Shown here in pieces: positions 1-7,318 of a stretch of 11,977 nt of DNA. Made by a program: the position numbers and the translations under genes. The stretch spans positions 1 through 11,977 of the forward strand of contig JAKSRN010000033.1 of the NCBI GenBank assembly GCA_024403585.1, in the 5' to 3' direction. The stretch comes from Lachnospiraceae bacterium. Lineage in GTDB: Bacteria > Bacillota > Clostridia > Lachnospirales > Lachnospiraceae. Position 1 is the stretch's first letter; every line of letters starts with the position of its first letter. The notes under the pieces are model-generated. The model was not told the DNA's origin, ran no database searches, and was given only the letters and a program-made list of their open reading frames with translations.

Positions 1-7
1 ATGACAG

Positions 8-36
8 TTGTAAAGATTTTAAAAATATTTTACAAT
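8..36 (+). promoter_or_regulatory. Candidate sigma-A promoter for the comEA/two-component operon
   Basis: A -35-like TTGTAA (8-13) lies 17 nt before a -10-like TACAAT (31-36) in very AT-rich DNA, about 100 nt upstream of the first start codon. The two elements also form a perfect inverted repeat, TTGTAAA-N14-TTTACAA (8-14 and 29-35). The minus strand therefore carries a similar pair, which could serve a divergent gene outside the window. Inferred from consensus matching only. Confidence 0.45.
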
Positions 37-63
37 ATTATTGAATTCGTGTTATCAGGGGAC

Positions 64-89
64 CTGCTTACAGAAATATTCTGCTTACA
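64..89 (+). repeat. 9-bp direct repeat CTGCTTACA in the comEA leader
   Basis: CTGCTTACA occurs at 64-72 and again at 81-89, a 17-bp period, between the candidate promoter and the first start codon. Direct repeats can be regulator sites, but the spacing is not the usual 10-11 bp of OmpR-family regulators. A function is not shown. Confidence 0.3.
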
Positions 90-136
90 CTGTCGGAGGC
101 GGGATACAAAAAGATAATAGAGCAGGAGTGATCAAC

Positions 137-817
137 ATGAAGAGAAGAATAGTTGTTTTTCTGACACTGCTTTCCCTTGGACTTTCTGCCTGTGCAGGAA
201 GAAGAACTGTGGAATACAGGACAGACCGGGAAGTGGCTGCTGTCAGCACAGAAGATGAGCAGAACGAGGCAGAGGAAGAAGAAGAGATACCGAAGAAGGA
301 AGAGGAAGCCTGCGTTCCGGAAAAGGAAGAGGAGGCTCTGTCTGTGTTTATTGATATCTCCGGCGAGGTTCAACAGCCCGGAGTATATGAGCTGCCGGCC
401 GGAAACAGAATCTTTCATGCTATTGTTGCTGCCGGAGGATTTACAGATCGGGCAGAGATAAGATGTGTGAACCAGGCAGATCTGCTGGTGGATGGAGAAA
501 AGATCTATATCTATTCCAGGGATGAAGCAGATGAGCTGGGAGGCTGGATGCAGTTATCCGGTGTAGAGGCGGTAAAAAGCCAAAAGTCTGGTGGCAATGG
601 GAATAGCAGCCAGGCGGAAAGCGATGGAAAAATCAATATCAATCTGGCGGATAAGAGTCAGTTGATGACCATCACCGGTGTCGGGGAAGCGAGAGCTGAA
701 GCAATTCTCTCTTACAGAGAGAGTAGCGGCGGTTTTTCTGCAGTGGAAGATATCATGAAGGTATCCGGAATAAAAGAGAAACTGTTTGAACAGATTAAAG
801 ATCAAATAACGGTATAG
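137..817 (+). CDS. comEA: ComEA-type DNA-binding lipoprotein (SLBB + helix-hairpin-helix)
   Basis: A 226-aa exported protein that probably binds incoming double-stranded DNA at the outer face of the membrane and passes it to ComEC. The ATG at 137 was chosen because AGGAG (124-128) lies 8 nt upstream; the frame runs open to a TTG at 41 without a good ribosome binding site. Residues 1-19 form a lipoprotein signal with lipobox LSAC (Cys19). A highly acidic linker (about 36-67, runs of Glu) follows. An SLBB-like domain spans about 68-127 (VFIDISGEVQQPGVYELPAG). The paired helix-hairpin-helix domain is at 165-226, with ININLADKSQL, GVGEARA and a second hairpin GIKEK in which Lys replaces the usual second glycine. 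Classical ComEA is anchored by an N-terminal TM helix, so the lipoprotein form is a variation. It heads an operon with the regulator 26 nt downstream. The family is fairly sure; a working competence role is inferred. Confidence 0.82.
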   Translation: MKRRIVVFLTLLSLGLSACAGRRTVEYRTDREVAAVSTEDEQNEAEEEEEIPKKEEEACVPEKEEEALSVFIDISGEVQQPGVYELPAGNRIFHAIVAAGGFTDRAEIRCVNQADLLVDGEKIYIYSRDEADELGGWMQLSGVEAVKSQKSGGNGNSSQAESDGKININLADKSQLMTITGVGEARAEAILSYRESSGGFSAVEDIMKVSGIKEKLFEQIKDQITV

Positions 818-843
818 ACCGATTGAGTAAAGGGGAGAGTGCC

Positions 844-1533
844 ATGGCGAAGAAAGTGCTTGTAGTAGATGATGAGAAACTGATCGTAAAGGGTCTGCGT
901 TTCTCACTGGAGCAGGAAGGTATGGAGGTGGACTGTGCCTATGATGGAGAAGCTGCACTGAATATGATCAGGGAGAAGGACTACGATATGGTTCTCCTGG
1001 ACATCATGCTTCCTAAGATGAATGGTCTGGAAGTATGCCAGCAGGTTCGTGAATTCTCGCAGGTTCCGATCATCATGCTGACAGCAAAAGGCGAGGATAT
1101 GGATAAGATCCTGGGTCTGGAATACGGAGCTGATGATTATATTACAAAACCTTTCAATATTCTTGAGGTAAAAGCACGAATCAAAGCCATCATCCGCCGT
1201 ACGAAAAAACAGGAAGTAGTAGAAGAAAAGAGTAAGACTCTTGAAATCGGTGAGATGAAGCTGAATTCTGAGAGTAGAAGAGTATTTATCGGAAACAGAG
1301 AGGTGAACCTTACTGCAAAAGAGTTTGATGTTCTGGAACTGCTGGCCTATAATCCGAACAAGGTATACAGCAGGGAAAATCTTCTGAATATTGTCTGGGG
1401 TTATGAATATCCGGGCGATGTTCGTACTGTTGATGTTCATATCAGACGACTCAGAGAGAAGATTGAAGAGAATCCAAGTAATCCGAAGTTTGTCCACACA
1501 AAATGGGGTGTAGGCTACTATTTCCAGGGGTAA
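844..1533 (+). CDS. OmpR/PhoB-family response regulator
   Basis: A 229-aa two-component response regulator, expected to be phosphorylated by the kinase encoded 15 nt downstream and to bind DNA. The ATG at 844 has AGGGGAG 6 nt upstream; an in-frame TTG at 823 is less likely. The receiver domain (about 3-115) has the acidic pair Asp9/Asp10, phospho-acceptor Asp53 (LLDIMLP), Thr80 and Lys102 (TKPF), so all switch residues are present. A basic linker with KKQE/EEKSKTLEIGE precedes a winged-helix Trans_Reg_C domain (about 130-229; LTAKEFDVLELLAYNPNKVY, then VDVHIRRLREKIE and TKWGVGYYF). It resembles the PhoP/WalR/MtrA group, but which subgroup cannot be settled by eye. The target genes are unknown. 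Position between comEA and comEC suggests, but does not prove, a link to envelope or DNA-uptake functions. Confidence 0.95.
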   Translation: MAKKVLVVDDEKLIVKGLRFSLEQEGMEVDCAYDGEAALNMIREKDYDMVLLDIMLPKMNGLEVCQQVREFSQVPIIMLTAKGEDMDKILGLEYGADDYITKPFNILEVKARIKAIIRRTKKQEVVEEKSKTLEIGEMKLNSESRRVFIGNREVNLTAKEFDVLELLAYNPNKVYSRENLLNIVWGYEYPGDVRTVDVHIRRLREKIEENPSNPKFVHTKWGVGYYFQG

Positions 1534-1548
1534 TCACTGAAGGAAGCT

Positions 1549-2979
1549 ATGAAGGGGAAAGCTAAATTTTTCAGAAGCCTTCGCTTCTGCATCATGGTTA
1601 TTATGACCCTCATGAGTATTACTGCAGCGGTTGTGGTTGAGAGTACCATCGTGCGCAGTTACGAAGATCGTGCAGTAAATCAGAGGACGATTATTGTAAA
1701 AAATCAGAGTGATATGATCTGCAATCAGCTGGCGCAGGAGGGTTACCTTGAAAATCAGGAAAACCCGGTGATTGACAGCGAGATTCGAATGCTGACAAGT
1801 ATGTATGGCGGCCGTATCATGCTGATCGATAAAAATTACCGGATCGTTCGGGATACCTATGACCTTGATACGGGTAATTATCAGATATCCAAAGAAGTAC
1901 TTCAGTGTTTCAGAGGGAATGAATACAGCAGGTATGACCGGAAGAATAAATATATTGAGATGACTGTGGCAATTTCAAATCCTGAGTCGCCGACTCATGA
2001 GATTATAGGAGTCATGCTGATCAGTGTTTCTACAGTGGAAATCAATAACAGCCGTCAGGTATTACAGCAGAAGGGAAGCCTGATCCTTGCCATTACAGTT
2101 GTACTGATTCTTCTGTTTGGTTTTATTCTGTCAGGAATCCTGGTTAATCCATTCCAGAAGATCACAAAACTTTTGGATAATGTGAAAGACGGTTATCCGG
2201 AAGAAAAACTCTCGGTTACAGATTATCTTGAGACCGAGCGCATCACGGATGCATTCAATGATGTGCTGGATCGAATCCGTACTCTGGATGAGTCAAGGCA
2301 GGAATTTGTATCCAATGTGTCCCACGAACTGAAAACTCCGCTGGCATCCATGAAGGTACTGGCAGATGTTCTGAACATGCAGGAAGATGTGCCTGTGGAG
2401 CAGTACAGGGAGTTTATGCAGGACATCTCTCAGGAGATTGACAGGGAGAATTCCATCATTACGGATCTTTTATCCCTTGTAAAGATGGATAAGAAGTCCC
2501 AGGATCTGAATATTGATACAGTCAATATCAATGATCTTCTGGGGCTGGTATTGAAACGTCTGACTCCGATCGCCGCTAAGGCGAATGTGGAATTGATCCT
2601 GGAAAGTTTTAAGCCGATCAATGCAGAGGTGGATCAGACAAAACTGACGCTGGCATTTTCCAATCTTGTGGAGAATGCGATCAAATACAATAATCCTGAA
2701 GGGGGATGGGTACGCATCTCTCTGAATGAGGATAATAAGTATTTTTATGTTACCGTAGCTGATTCCGGAATCGGTATTCCGGAAGACGCACAGAATCATA
2801 TTTTCGAGAGATTTTACCGGGTTGACAAGAGTCATTCCAGGGAGATTGGCGGAACGGGCCTTGGTCTTGCCATCACCAGAAGTGCCATTGTCATGCATCG
2901 TGGAGCCATCAAGGTGCATAGTGTTGAAGGTGAGGGAACCACTTTTTCAGTGCGCATCCCATTGCTGCATAATGTATAG
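1549..2979 (+). CDS. Membrane sensor histidine kinase (HAMP, HisKA, HATPase_c)
   Basis: A 476-aa sensor kinase, the likely partner of the upstream regulator. TM1 is about residues 13-31 and TM2 about 177-199, enclosing a ~140-residue extracellular domain with a PAS/sCache-like look (GGRIMLIDKNYRIVRDTYD, later IIGVMLISVS). A HAMP segment (about 200-250) leads to the HisKA helix with SHELKTP, phospho-acceptor His259. The ATPase domain has the N box (NLVEN, 372-376), G1 (DSGIGI, 405-410), F box (FERFYR, 419-424) and G2 (GGTGLGL, 434-440), so it should be active. There is no extra cytoplasmic PAS domain, unlike WalK. The ATG at 1549 follows AAGGAAG closely, only 2-3 nt away. The next gene's ribosome binding site overlaps this stop codon, which suggests coupled translation. 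The signal sensed is not readable from sequence. Confidence 0.95.
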   Translation: MKGKAKFFRSLRFCIMVIMTLMSITAAVVVESTIVRSYEDRAVNQRTIIVKNQSDMICNQLAQEGYLENQENPVIDSEIRMLTSMYGGRIMLIDKNYRIVRDTYDLDTGNYQISKEVLQCFRGNEYSRYDRKNKYIEMTVAISNPESPTHEIIGVMLISVSTVEINNSRQVLQQKGSLILAITVVLILLFGFILSGILVNPFQKITKLLDNVKDGYPEEKLSVTDYLETERITDAFNDVLDRIRTLDESRQEFVSNVSHELKTPLASMKVLADVLNMQEDVPVEQYREFMQDISQEIDRENSIITDLLSLVKMDKKSQDLNIDTVNINDLLGLVLKRLTPIAAKANVELILESFKPINAEVDQTKLTLAFSNLVENAIKYNNPEGGWVRISLNEDNKYFYVTVADSGIGIPEDAQNHIFERFYRVDKSHSREIGGTGLGLAITRSAIVMHRGAIKVHSVEGEGTTFSVRIPLLHNV

Positions 2980-2993
2980 GGGGAAGTGCACAT

Positions 2994-3944
2994 ATGAAGA
3001 AAATAGTTTTATGGATCTGTGTCGCAGTTCTTCTCTTAGGGGCTGCCGGGACAGGTATATTCCTTTTTCTTGGGCATGAAGAGGATGAAACAGGTTATCA
3101 GCTCTTTTACCTGAATGCAGATGAAGATGAACTGGTACCCTGGGATGGGCTGGCAGAGGAATCGGATCCCAGCGCACTGGTTGCTGAATTGTATCTTTTA
3201 CAGCAGACCCTGCCTGAGAAACAAAAGGGCGAGGAAGTAAAGCTCCTTCTTCCAAAGGATGTGATCCTTATGAATTTTTCAATCGACGGAGAGGCTCTTC
3301 TGCTGAATTTTTCATCCGGATATGCAGATATGACAAGGGAAAGAGAAATCCTGGTCAGAGCCGGCATGGTTCGTCTGTTCTCGCAGATTCCGGGAGTAAA
3401 AAAGATACAGTTCATGATCGAGGATGAACCTTTGAAGGATTCTGATGGAACGGAACTGGGATTTATGAGTGCCAGACGTTTTGTGGAGAATTCCGGAAAA
3501 GAGATCAACAGTTATATCAAAACATCCATGACGCTGTATTTTGCAGATAAAGAGGGCAAGATGCTTGTTCCTGAAGAACGTAATGTTTATTACAACAGCA
3601 ATGTTCCGCTTGAGAAGGTTGTGGTAGAGCAGCTGGTGAAGGGTCCTAAGGAGAGCGAGCATATGACAACGCTCCCTCCGGAGATGAATATTCTCAGCGT
3701 TACGATCCAGGATGACATCTGCTATGTCAATCTGGATGACAGCTTTAAAAACCTTCTGGAGCTGACCGGTAATACCCTGAAGACAGAACTGGCAGTGTAT
3801 TCCATTGTAAATTCGCTGGCAAGTGTCTGTCAGGTAAATAAGATTCAGATTTCGATTAACGGAAAAACCAATGAGCAGGTTGGTACTACCGAAATAGATG
3901 GTCTTCTCAGTCCGCGAAGTGATCTGATCCGGGAAGAGGAATAG
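2994..3944 (+). CDS. Membrane-anchored protein with two GerMN domains
   Basis: A 316-aa protein with an uncleaved-looking N-terminal TM segment (about 4-26) and no lipobox, so most of it should lie outside the membrane. Two GerMN-type repeats are visible. The first (about 36-165) contains VKLLLPKDVILMNFSIDGEA then LLLNFSSGYADM. The second (about 178-305) contains MTLYFADKEGKMLVPEERNV, PLEKVVVEQLVKGPKE, and YVNLDDSFKN. GerMN domains occur in spore-germination protein GerM and in actinobacterial LpqB, and are thought to act at the cell surface. Here the gene follows a response regulator and kinase with only 14 nt between genes (AGGGGGAAG overlapping the kinase stop), the same order as mtrA-mtrB-lpqB. 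A role in tuning the kinase is therefore an inference. It ends about 60 nt before a terminator-like hairpin. The domain call is good; the function is open. Confidence 0.85.
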   Translation: MKKIVLWICVAVLLLGAAGTGIFLFLGHEEDETGYQLFYLNADEDELVPWDGLAEESDPSALVAELYLLQQTLPEKQKGEEVKLLLPKDVILMNFSIDGEALLLNFSSGYADMTREREILVRAGMVRLFSQIPGVKKIQFMIEDEPLKDSDGTELGFMSARRFVENSGKEINSYIKTSMTLYFADKEGKMLVPEERNVYYNSNVPLEKVVVEQLVKGPKESEHMTTLPPEMNILSVTIQDDICYVNLDDSFKNLLELTGNTLKTELAVYSIVNSLASVCQVNKIQISINGKTNEQVGTTEIDGLLSPRSDLIREEE

Positions 3945-3954
3945 GTTAAAAAAT

Positions 3955-3980
3955 CCAGTTTTCCTTTACTGGAAAACAGG
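3955..3980 (+). other. Hairpin downstream of the GerMN gene
   Basis: CCAGTTTTCC (3955-3964) and GGAAAACAGG (3971-3980) pair over 9 of 10 positions, with one A-A mismatch and a 6-nt loop. No U-tract follows, so it is not a standard terminator. ACAGG (3976-3980) can alternatively pair with CCTGT (3992-3996), so two exclusive folds are possible. Function unknown; it may be an mRNA 3'-end stabiliser. Confidence 0.35.
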
Positions 3981-4001
3981 AATAGGAAAGACCTGTATAA
4001 C

Positions 4002-4033
4002 AAAAGGGATTACGTATGTGCGTAATCCCTTTT
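4002..4033 (+). terminator. Terminator-like hairpin after the two-component operon
   Basis: A perfect 13-bp inverted repeat, AAAAGGGATTACG (4002-4014) and CGTAATCCCTTTT (4021-4033), has a 6-nt loop. The stem is only moderately GC-rich and its tail is four Ts, but the A-tract/T-tract symmetry fits an intrinsic terminator that could act in both directions. It separates the comEA to GerMN unit from comEC. Confidence 0.65.
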
Positions 4034-4049
4034 CATATGCCTCATTATG

Positions 4050-4067
4050 TGGTATGGTTGGTATGGT
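4050..4067 (+). repeat. Tandem 9-bp repeat upstream of comEC
   Basis: TGGTATGGT is repeated exactly twice back to back, 33 nt before the comEC ATG and just after the terminator. The pair lies in the loop between ATATGC (4035-4040) and GCATAT (4068-4073), which could pair. This could be a regulator site or simple slippage. No convincing promoter could be placed here. Confidence 0.4.
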
Positions 4068-4099
4068 GCATATATTTACTATAAACAGGAGGAAGCCAG

Positions 4100-6466
4100 A
4101 TGTTTTCTGCTGCCAGAAAAAGACCGCTCTGTGCAGGATGTCTGCTCCTGATCCTTTTCATTCTGTTGGCGAAAGTACTTGATCTTGGGATATTTGGCCA
4201 GCCGCCGGAGAATCCTCTTCTATCCGCCTGCGTGAAGGAGGAGAGAAGGGTACAGATCATTGGCAGGATCACAGACAGAAATATGAAAAGCAGATCGGTC
4301 CAATATATTTTATCCAATTCTTATCTCCAATCGGAGAATCAATCCATTCCCCTGAATACAATTATCGTAACAGCTACTACAGAGGATGCGCTTGCAGCAG
4401 GCTCTGTTGTTCTTGTGTCCGGAAAACTGTCTTGTCCGGAGCAGGCGTCTAATCCAGGACAGTTTGACCAGAAGCTGTACTATGCCAGCCAGCGAATCTA
4501 TTATTCTCTTTTTCTTGAATCCTGCACGGTTCTGGAGGAAGGATACTCCTTTAAAGAGGCACTGCTTCAGATCAGAAACCATCTGCTTCTGAAAACAGAG
4601 GAGTGTGCGGGGGAAGAGACGGAAGGAATTCTGAAGGCGATGCTGTTAGGAGACAGAAGCGGACTGTCGGGTGACATGAAACGAGGCTATCAGGTTGGTG
4701 GTATTCTGCACATACTTGCGATTTCAGGAATGCATATTTCCCTTCTGGGTCAGGGGATTCTGAAACTTCTTCAAAAACTCCGTCTGCCCTTTCCACTTGC
4801 AGCTGCCCTGTCCTTTACGTTCCTGGTCCTGTACTGTCTGTTGACAGGTGTGGCACCTTCAGCAGTCAGGGCGGTCTGTATGTTTGCTGTCCTTCTGGGA
4901 GCAAGGCTATTGCTTCGAAGCTACGACGCACTCAGTGCTTTGGCTTTAGCTGGGATCCTGATGCTGCTTGAGAATCCTGCTGTTCTGTTTGCCAGTGGTT
5001 TCCAGCTTTCCTTTGGAGCAATTCTGGCAGTGACAGTGATCTGGCCTTCTGCTTCCTGGCTGTTGCCGGGACAGGTCAGAAAGCCTTCTGCCCTGCATAG
5101 AAAAGCTGGGCAGAGGAGTGGGCAGAGATGGGAACTGACAGGAAGGCAGATCAGCCGATGGGGCTATTATTATTTCCGTCTCTTCCTTCGTTATGCCTTT
5201 TTTTGGTTTACGATCAGTGCTGCCATGCTTCCGCTGACAGCCTGGTATTATTATGAAATCCCGCTCTGGGGGTTGCTCCCGAATCTGCTGCTGATCCCTT
5301 TGGCACCTGCACTTATGGGTTTGGGAACGATTGGAATACTGACAGCTTGTCTGAATGAAGAGGCAGGACAGCTGCTCCTTCTTCCGCTTGAATATCTGTT
5401 GAAAGCGATGCATGTGCTGACTGATCTGATCAGGTCACTTCCCTGGGCAACTTTTGTCTGCGGAAAACCGGCGGTGTGGCAGACTATACTGTCTGCTATA
5501 TCGTTGCTGACTTTGGCCTGTCTGCTGATCCGTTGGAAATCGATTGTCGGAAAAAGTTCCGGCAGGCAGAAGAGAAAGCTGCTTGTGCAATACAGGAAAC
5601 TGGCAGGTTTAGGAGTCACGTTGTTTCTGTTTGTACTTCTGTTTCGGTTTGAACCGGTCTGGTCGCTGACTATGCTGGATGTGGGACAGGGGGACTGTCT
5701 GGTGATACAGAACCGAAGCTGTGCTTTTCTTGTGGATGGTGGCAGCAGCAGTGTGAAGGAGGTGGGACAATACAGGATCATTCCCTATCTGAAGAGCCAG
5801 GGAATCCAGCATCTGGACGGGGTTTTCCTGACCCATCCGGATGAAGATCACAGCAATGGAATCCTGGAGATTTTCCGAGCTGTTGAGGAAAGGGAAGTGA
5901 CATTGGAGATCGATCGCCTGTATCTGCCTTTTTGGATGGAAGGTGGGGAAGAGGAAAAGGAACTGGTAGAGGCTGCCGGAGGAACAGATACAGAGATCTG
6001 TTATCTTGCGAGAGGTGATAGCATCTCTGCCGGTATAACGGAGATGGAGGTGCTGAATCCACTATTGACAGGAGGCTGTCATAGCGGTAATTCAGGATCC
6101 CTGGTCCTCTCTGTCAGTAATGGATACTTCGATGCACTCCTGACGGGAGATTTGGAAAGCGATGGGGAACAGTTACTGCTTCCACTTGCCCATAGTTATG
6201 AGTATCTGAAAACAGCTCATCATGGTTCAAAAGGCTCCTCTTCTGAATTGTTTCTGCAGCAGGTTCAGCCTGTTGTTGCAGCTATATCTGCTCCTGCAAA
6301 AAGCCGTTATGGACATCCACACCAGGAAACTCTGCTCAGATTGGAAGCAGTGGGCGCAGAGATTTATGCAACAATAGATTGTGGAGCGATTCGTGTGGAG
6401 GGAAACAAAAGAAGATGGAAATTGCGTGGATATCTGTCCACAAGGCGTACCAGTGCCGACACATGA
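4100..6466 (+). CDS. comEC: ComEC/Rec2 DNA-uptake channel protein
   Basis: A 788-aa polytopic membrane protein, close to the usual full length, that forms the channel carrying one DNA strand into the cytoplasm during transformation. The ATG at 4100 has AGGAGG (4087-4092) upstream. Order of parts: hydrophobic segment (11-32); OB-fold-like DUF4131 region (about 48-150); Competence domain with many TM helices (about 180-480), including MLLGDRSGL and HILAISGMHISLLG; then a C-terminal metallo-beta-lactamase-like domain (about 520-770). That last domain has LDVGQGDC, VDGG, THPDEDHSNG (578-587), TGD (682-684) and AHHGSKGS (706-713), so the metal-site and nuclease-type residues appear intact. Inside the Competence domain an arginine/lysine-rich loop (about 325-353) separates TM segments. 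There is no frameshift or stop. It stands alone between a terminator and a weak promoter, apart from comEA. The assignment is firm; whether the cell is naturally competent is unknown. Confidence 0.95.
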   Translation: MFSAARKRPLCAGCLLLILFILLAKVLDLGIFGQPPENPLLSACVKEERRVQIIGRITDRNMKSRSVQYILSNSYLQSENQSIPLNTIIVTATTEDALAAGSVVLVSGKLSCPEQASNPGQFDQKLYYASQRIYYSLFLESCTVLEEGYSFKEALLQIRNHLLLKTEECAGEETEGILKAMLLGDRSGLSGDMKRGYQVGGILHILAISGMHISLLGQGILKLLQKLRLPFPLAAALSFTFLVLYCLLTGVAPSAVRAVCMFAVLLGARLLLRSYDALSALALAGILMLLENPAVLFASGFQLSFGAILAVTVIWPSASWLLPGQVRKPSALHRKAGQRSGQRWELTGRQISRWGYYYFRLFLRYAFFWFTISAAMLPLTAWYYYEIPLWGLLPNLLLIPLAPALMGLGTIGILTACLNEEAGQLLLLPLEYLLKAMHVLTDLIRSLPWATFVCGKPAVWQTILSAISLLTLACLLIRWKSIVGKSSGRQKRKLLVQYRKLAGLGVTLFLFVLLFRFEPVWSLTMLDVGQGDCLVIQNRSCAFLVDGGSSSVKEVGQYRIIPYLKSQGIQHLDGVFLTHPDEDHSNGILEIFRAVEEREVTLEIDRLYLPFWMEGGEEEKELVEAAGGTDTEICYLARGDSISAGITEMEVLNPLLTGGCHSGNSGSLVLSVSNGYFDALLTGDLESDGEQLLLPLAHSYEYLKTAHHGSKGSSSELFLQQVQPVVAAISAPAKSRYGHPHQETLLRLEAVGAEIYATIDCGAIRVEGNKRRWKLRGYLSTRRTSADT

Positions 6467-6497
6467 GCTTTTTCTCTGTGTCGACATTCTTTCTCCG

Positions 6498-6525
6498 TGC
6501 AAAAGATGGTTTTGTAATGTATAAT
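6498..6525 (+). promoter_or_regulatory. Candidate promoter for the glycosyltransferase-holA pair
   Basis: A perfect -10 TATAAT (6520-6525) lies 16 nt after a poor -35-like TGCAAA (6498-6503), in the 114-nt gap after comEC. The first plausible start codon is about 50 nt beyond the expected transcription start. The -10 is convincing; the -35 is not. Confidence 0.45.
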
Positions 6526-6580
6526 AGAAAGACAGCAGTGAAACTGCAGAATGTTCAAAGACAGGAGATGGGAATCTGTT

Positions 6581-7318
6581 ATGAAAGACAGTCTAGTGAT
6601 CGTGATCCCGGCCTATAATGAGGAAGAGACAATAGAAGCCGTTCTTGAAGAATGGTATCAGATAATTGAACGTCATGATGGAGATGGGGCATCCAGACTT
6701 CTGGTGATCAATGACGGAAGCAGGGACAGAACCGGAGAGATCCTGTCAGCATTTGCAAAGACACATCCTTTGTTCGTCTATGCAGATGAGAAGAATGGAG
6801 GACATGGTGCTGCGATCTGGAACGGTTATACGAAGGCTCTGCGCATGAAAGCAGATTATATATTTCAGACTGACAGCGACGGACAGACAACGCCGGCAGA
6901 TTTTTCGGCCTTTTGGGATAGAAGAAAAACTGCAGATGTTGTAATGGGATGCAGAGTTAACAGAGGAGACGGCCCCGGAAGAGCTCTTGTAAGCCAGGTG
7001 CTGAGAATTGTGATCCGTGTTGTATTCAGAGTGAAAACGGCTGATGCCAATTGCCCGTATCGCCTGATGAAGAGAGAGGCTCTTCAGGACGCTATGAGGA
7101 TGGTTCCGGCCAGATACCATCTGACCAATGTTCTTCTGAGTGTAGCCTTTGAAAAACAGAAAAAGAAGGTTCGCTCTCTTCCAATCTGTTTCAGGGAGAG
7201 ACAGGGAGGAAAGAATTCCATACATTTTGGGAAAATATGTAAGATGGGAATGCGGTCTCTGTGGGAGTTTTCAAAACTGGAAAGAGAGTATTCTCTGATG
7301 GCAGGAGGAAAGCATTGA
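6581..7318 (+). CDS. Family 2 glycosyltransferase (DPM1/dolichyl-phosphate-mannose-synthase-like)
   Basis: A 245-aa cytosolic GT-A fold enzyme, expected to move a sugar from a nucleotide sugar to a lipid-phosphate or glycan acceptor at the membrane. Visible motifs: IPAYNEEET (9-17) for nucleotide binding, NDGSRDRT (44-51), GHGAA (74-78), the metal-binding DSD in QTDSDGQ (96-102), and RERQGGKNSI (205-214), resembling the RxGGxS patch of DPM1-like enzymes. No TM helix is present at either end, so it lacks the C-terminal anchor of larger polyprenyl transferases. ATG 6581 is preferred because family proteins begin right before IPAYNEE. An ATG at 6551 is in frame but has a poor ribosome binding site, while AGGAG (6563-6567) lies 13 nt ahead of 6581, rather far. 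The stop overlaps the holA start (TTGA). The donor and acceptor cannot be told. Confidence 0.85.
   Translation: MKDSLVIVIPAYNEEETIEAVLEEWYQIIERHDGDGASRLLVINDGSRDRTGEILSAFAKTHPLFVYADEKNGGHGAAIWNGYTKALRMKADYIFQTDSDGQTTPADFSAFWDRRKTADVVMGCRVNRGDGPGRALVSQVLRIVIRVVFRVKTADANCPYRLMKREALQDAMRMVPARYHLTNVLLSVAFEKQKKKVRSLPICFRERQGGKNSIHFGKICKMGMRSLWEFSKLEREYSLMAGGKH

Noticed and set aside
904..1497. 197-codon minus-strand open frame opposite the response regulator
   Set aside because: Lies wholly opposite a clear gene with all its conserved motifs; no independent coding evidence.
4058..4085. TTGGTA...TATAAA as a comEC promoter
   Set aside because: Its start site would fall at about 4092, inside the AGGAGG ribosome binding site, so the mRNA would lose its Shine-Dalgarno sequence.
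4946..5413. 155-codon minus-strand open frame inside comEC
   Set aside because: Shadow of the comEC coding sequence, rich in Gln, Ser and Arg, with no domain signal.
6457..6483. CGACACA/TGTGTCG hairpin at the end of comEC as a terminator
   Set aside because: A 7-bp stem with a 13-nt loop overlapping the stop codon and no following T-tract; too weak to call.
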